Of a stretch of DNA of 24,140 bases, positions 22,429-24,140 are shown one piece after another. Numbering within the stretch: the stretch's first letter is position 1; each line of letters opens with the position of its first letter. The stretch is from the NCBI GenBank assembly GCA_030625695.1, contig DAOUQK010000013.1:1-24140 (forward strand), written 5' to 3'. Under the pieces are notes generated by a model. It did no database searches and was not told the origin of the DNA. It worked only from the letters and a program-made list of their open reading frames with translations. Position numbers and translations under genes: made by a program. The DNA comes from Paracoccaceae bacterium. Lineage in GTDB: Bacteria; Pseudomonadota; Alphaproteobacteria; Rhodobacterales; Rhodobacteraceae.

Positions 22429-23283
22429 ATGAACGCGCGTATTACAAAAGGCGGCCTTTTGGGGCTGGTCCTGGCTATGTCGACAATGACTTTGTCGACA
22501 ATGGCCTTTGCTGAAGCGCCCAAAACGTATTCGACCTTTTCGGCTAAGCGGGTCAAACCACCGACAGCGGGTAGCAAGAACCGTATCAATGTCCAGATTG
22601 ACCCAACTGAACCGGTATACGCCGCACCTGCCAAGCCAGCCAAACCGGCCAGCGACGTGGCCGAAGGCACCGAAGGTACAGAGGACACAGAGCAGCCCAT
22701 CGGGCGCTATGCCTGGTTCTGGGAAAAGGTATCGCCCGAGATTACCAATTCTGGCCCCGGCAGGCTTAGATCGGCCTTGGGGGTGCTGAACGGGTCAGGC
22801 AAGATCACAGCCCCGCGCCTGCAGGCCTTGCAAGAGATCGCCAGCGCCCAGGGCATCCCGATCCTGCTTTCGACCATTGGCACCAATGTCTCGCCGGCTT
22901 TGGTTCTTGCGGTGATCTCGGTGGAATCAAACGGCAAGCCGGATGCTGTCAGCGGGGCAGGGGCGTCTGGCCTGATGCAGTTGATGCCCGCCACCGCCAC
23001 CCGCTTTGGCGTCGAAGACCGCCTGGTGGCGGAAGATAATATTGCCGGGGGGGTCAAATACCTCGACTTTCTGATGCAGGAATTCGACAGCGACCCGATT
23101 CTGGTATTGGCCGGGTACAATGCGGGCGAAGGCTCGATCCGCAATTACCAAGGCGTGCCGCCATATGCCGAAACCCGCGACTATGTGCCCAAGGTGCTGG
23201 CCGCGTTTCAGGTGGCACGGGGGTTATGCACCACGCCGCCTGAACTGATTTCCGATGGCTGTGTGTTCAACGTCATGAACTGA
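22429..23283 (+). CDS. Lytic transglycosylase (SLT domain), secreted
   Basis: This 284-residue peptidoglycan-cleaving enzyme has a signal peptide with cleavage near AFA-EA (about residue 28). A low-complexity linker follows (AAPAKPAKPASDVAEGTEGTEDTEQP, about 65-90), then a helical region, then the SLT catalytic domain from about residue 150. The catalytic glutamate is Glu166 in AVISVESNGKPDAVSG. The family motifs GLMQLMPATA (181-190) and AGYNAGEG (about 230-237) follow, with YVPKVLAAF near the end. GAGG precedes the ATG. It is divergent from the Flp pilin gene, so it may open the wall for the pilus machine; this is an inference from position, since such enzymes also serve general wall turnover. 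Confidence 0.92.
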   Translation: MNARITKGGLLGLVLAMSTMTLSTMAFAEAPKTYSTFSAKRVKPPTAGSKNRINVQIDPTEPVYAAPAKPAKPASDVAEGTEGTEDTEQPIGRYAWFWEKVSPEITNSGPGRLRSALGVLNGSGKITAPRLQALQEIASAQGIPILLSTIGTNVSPALVLAVISVESNGKPDAVSGAGASGLMQLMPATATRFGVEDRLVAEDNIAGGVKYLDFLMQEFDSDPILVLAGYNAGEGSIRNYQGVPPYAETRDYVPKVLAAFQVARGLCTTPPELISDGCVFNVMN

Positions 23284-23320
23284 CGCCCCCGGTTCAGGCC
23301 AAGAATGACCTGTCGGTGGT

Positions 23321-23394
23321 CCGTAGGGTGGGTTTTTAACCCACCTTCGTCCTGCGATTGATGCAAGGAAGATGGGTTAAAACCCATCCTACGG
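23321..23394. repeat. Nested palindromic intergenic repeat, copy 2
   Basis: The left part (23321-23345) reads CCGTAGGGTGGG and onward, forming GGTGGGTT-ttt-AACCCACC. The right part (23371-23394) forms GATGGGTT-aa-AACCCATC and ends CCTACGG. The two parts are inverted copies of each other, so each arm is a hairpin and the pair is a larger hairpin. It lies between the convergent transglycosylase (+) and scoB (-) genes, where it could also end transcription. It shares the GTAGGGTGGG...CCCACC design with the copy at 6020-6077. Confidence 0.78.
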
Positions 23395-23430
23395 CAAGTT
23401 GCCAGACTGACACGCGCGTTCTTTCGTCTT

Positions 23431-24057
23431 TCAGACAATACTCGCTTCAGTCGCTGCGATCATGTCTTCGCGGGTCACACCCGGTGCGAGTTCCTGAATA
23501 TGCAGGCCCTTATGCGTCACATCCAACACACCCAGATTGGTAATAATCCGGTCCACCACGCCTTTGCCGGTCAGTGGCAACGTGCATTCCCTGAGGATTT
23601 TGCTGTCCCCATGTTTGTTGGTGTGATCCATCACCACCACCACACGGCCCACGCCGGCCACCAGATCCATTGCCCCGCCCATGCCTTTGACCAGCTTGCC
23701 GGGGATCATCCAATTGGCCAGATCACCATTTTCGGCCACTTCCATCGCGCCCAGGATTGCCATGGCAATCTTGCCGCCCCGGATCATGCCGAAACTCGTC
23801 GCCGAATCGAAATATGCAGTCTGTGGCAGTTCGGTAATCGTCTGCTTGCCCGCATTGATAAGATCGGCGTCTTCCTCGCCTTCAATCGGGAACGGTCCCA
23901 TGCCCAGCATGCCGTTTTCCGATTGCAACGTCACTTCGATCCCTTCCGGGATATAGTTGCTGACCAGTGTCGGAATGCCGATGCCCAGGTTCACATACCA
24001 GCCATCTTGCAACTCTTGTGCCGCCCGTGCGGCCATCTGATTACGATCCCAAGGCAT
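23431..24057 (-). CDS. scoB: 3-oxoacid CoA-transferase subunit B
   Basis: This is the beta subunit of a two-subunit CoA-transferase that moves CoA from succinyl-CoA to acetoacetate or a similar 3-oxoacid, in ketone-body or short-chain acid use. The 208-residue protein has NLGIGIPTLVSNYIP (about 23-37) and the active-site block LQSENGMLGMGP, with Glu47 as the probable CoA-accepting glutamate. Other features are KGMGGAMDLVAGVGRVVVVMDHTNKHGDSKI and the end GLHIQELAPGVTREDM. The start overlaps the subunit A stop as TAATG, so the two are translated together. Exact substrate (acetoacetate or 3-oxoadipate) cannot be told with certainty; DHTNKHGDSKI is more like the acetoacetate type. Confidence 0.92.
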   Translation of the reverse strand: MPWDRNQMAARAAQELQDGWYVNLGIGIPTLVSNYIPEGIEVTLQSENGMLGMGPFPIEGEEDADLINAGKQTITELPQTAYFDSATSFGMIRGGKIAMAILGAMEVAENGDLANWMIPGKLVKGMGGAMDLVAGVGRVVVVMDHTNKHGDSKILRECTLPLTGKGVVDRIITNLGVLDVTHKGLHIQELAPGVTREDMIAATEASIV

Positions 24058-24140
24058 TATACAGCCTCCTTCTGGCGTGTGGTGCGCTGTTCGATGCGTT
24101 TTTCATGATCGCCCTGGATCAGCCGGGTCACATATATCCC
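24057..24140 (-). CDS. scoA: 3-oxoacid CoA-transferase subunit A, C-terminal end (5' part outside window)
   Basis: On the - strand the frame entering the window edge reads IYVTRLIQGDHEKRIEQRTT and ends RQKEAV followed by TAA at 24057-24059. This is the usual C-terminal signature of the alpha subunit (GIYVxRIxxG....KRIEQRT). The stop overlaps the scoB start by one base, and AAGGAGG within its last codons serves as the scoB ribosome site. Confidence 0.88.
   Translation of the reverse strand, partial: GIYVTRLIQGDHEKRIEQRTTRQKEAV

Noticed and set aside
22296..22700. - strand frame of 134 codons across the start of the transglycosylase gene
   Set aside because: It overlaps the signal peptide and linker of the clear lytic transglycosylase and has no recognisable motif.
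23500..24108. + strand frame of 202 codons opposite scoB
   Set aside because: It is His/Gln/Pro rich, antisense to a well-supported CoA-transferase gene, with no family features.
1..24140. CRISPR arrays, tRNA or rRNA genes, insertion sequences
   Set aside because: No regularly spaced repeats, no cloverleaf-like or rRNA-like stretches, and no transposase frames were recognised in either strand.

Overview
The window looks like chromosomal DNA of an alphaproteobacterium, most likely Rhodobacteraceae (Roseobacter group). Three things suggest this: the cpoB/ybgF-tilS-ftsH order with a TTG-started ftsH, the fhs-folD pair, and a tad pilus locus whose small pilins carry the core DGAVTVDWVVLTA. Assignments rest on reading motifs and on remembered family features; no database search was run.

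Layout. Positions 1-4190 (+) hold the 3' end of the Tol-Pal periplasmic TPR protein gene (cpoB/ybgF), tilS (tRNA-Ile lysidine synthetase), ftsH (membrane AAA protease) and a MOSC-domain protein. Positions 4338-6995 (+) hold the one-carbon pair fhs and folD, separated by a nested palindromic repeat. Positions 7042-8454 (-) hold a hotdog thioesterase, the ligase-associated nuclease gene pdeM and, upstream of it, what reads as a collapsed remnant of the ligase-associated DEXH helicase gene. Only an N-terminal tag and about 63 C-terminal-region codons of the helicase are left.

Positions 8494-22058 (-) form a tad (Flp/type IVb tight-adherence pilus) locus. In transcription order it reads: flp pilin copy 3, flp copy 2, flp copy 1, cpaB/rcpC, rcpA/cpaC secretin, OmpA-like lipoprotein (in the place of rcpB), tadZ/cpaE, tadA/cpaF, tadB, tadC, two TPR lipoproteins (tadD-like), tadV/cpaA prepilin peptidase, an AAA+ ATPase with an N-terminal helical/winged-helix-like part, and a 3-hydroxyisobutyrate-dehydrogenase-family oxidoreductase joined to the ATPase by a 4-base overlap. 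Together these supply pilin, prepilin processing, the outer-membrane channel, the motor ATPase, the inner-membrane platform and the localisation factor. Pseudopilin genes (tadE/F/G) are not in the window. Terminator-like hairpins after flp3, after flp2, after flp1 and after cpaB split the locus into probable expression units that would make pilin more abundant than machinery.

Positions 22429-23283 (+) encode a secreted lytic transglycosylase, divergent from flp3. It is followed by a second copy of the nested palindromic repeat, then by scoB and the end of scoA (3-oxoacid CoA-transferase) on the - strand. No rRNA, tRNA, CRISPR array or insertion sequence was recognised.

The points most worth a second look are the decayed helicase beside an intact pdeM, the two near-identical pilin genes whose differences are almost all synonymous, the Asp-Trp pilin maturation motif, and the ATPase/dehydrogenase pair at the end of the tad operon.
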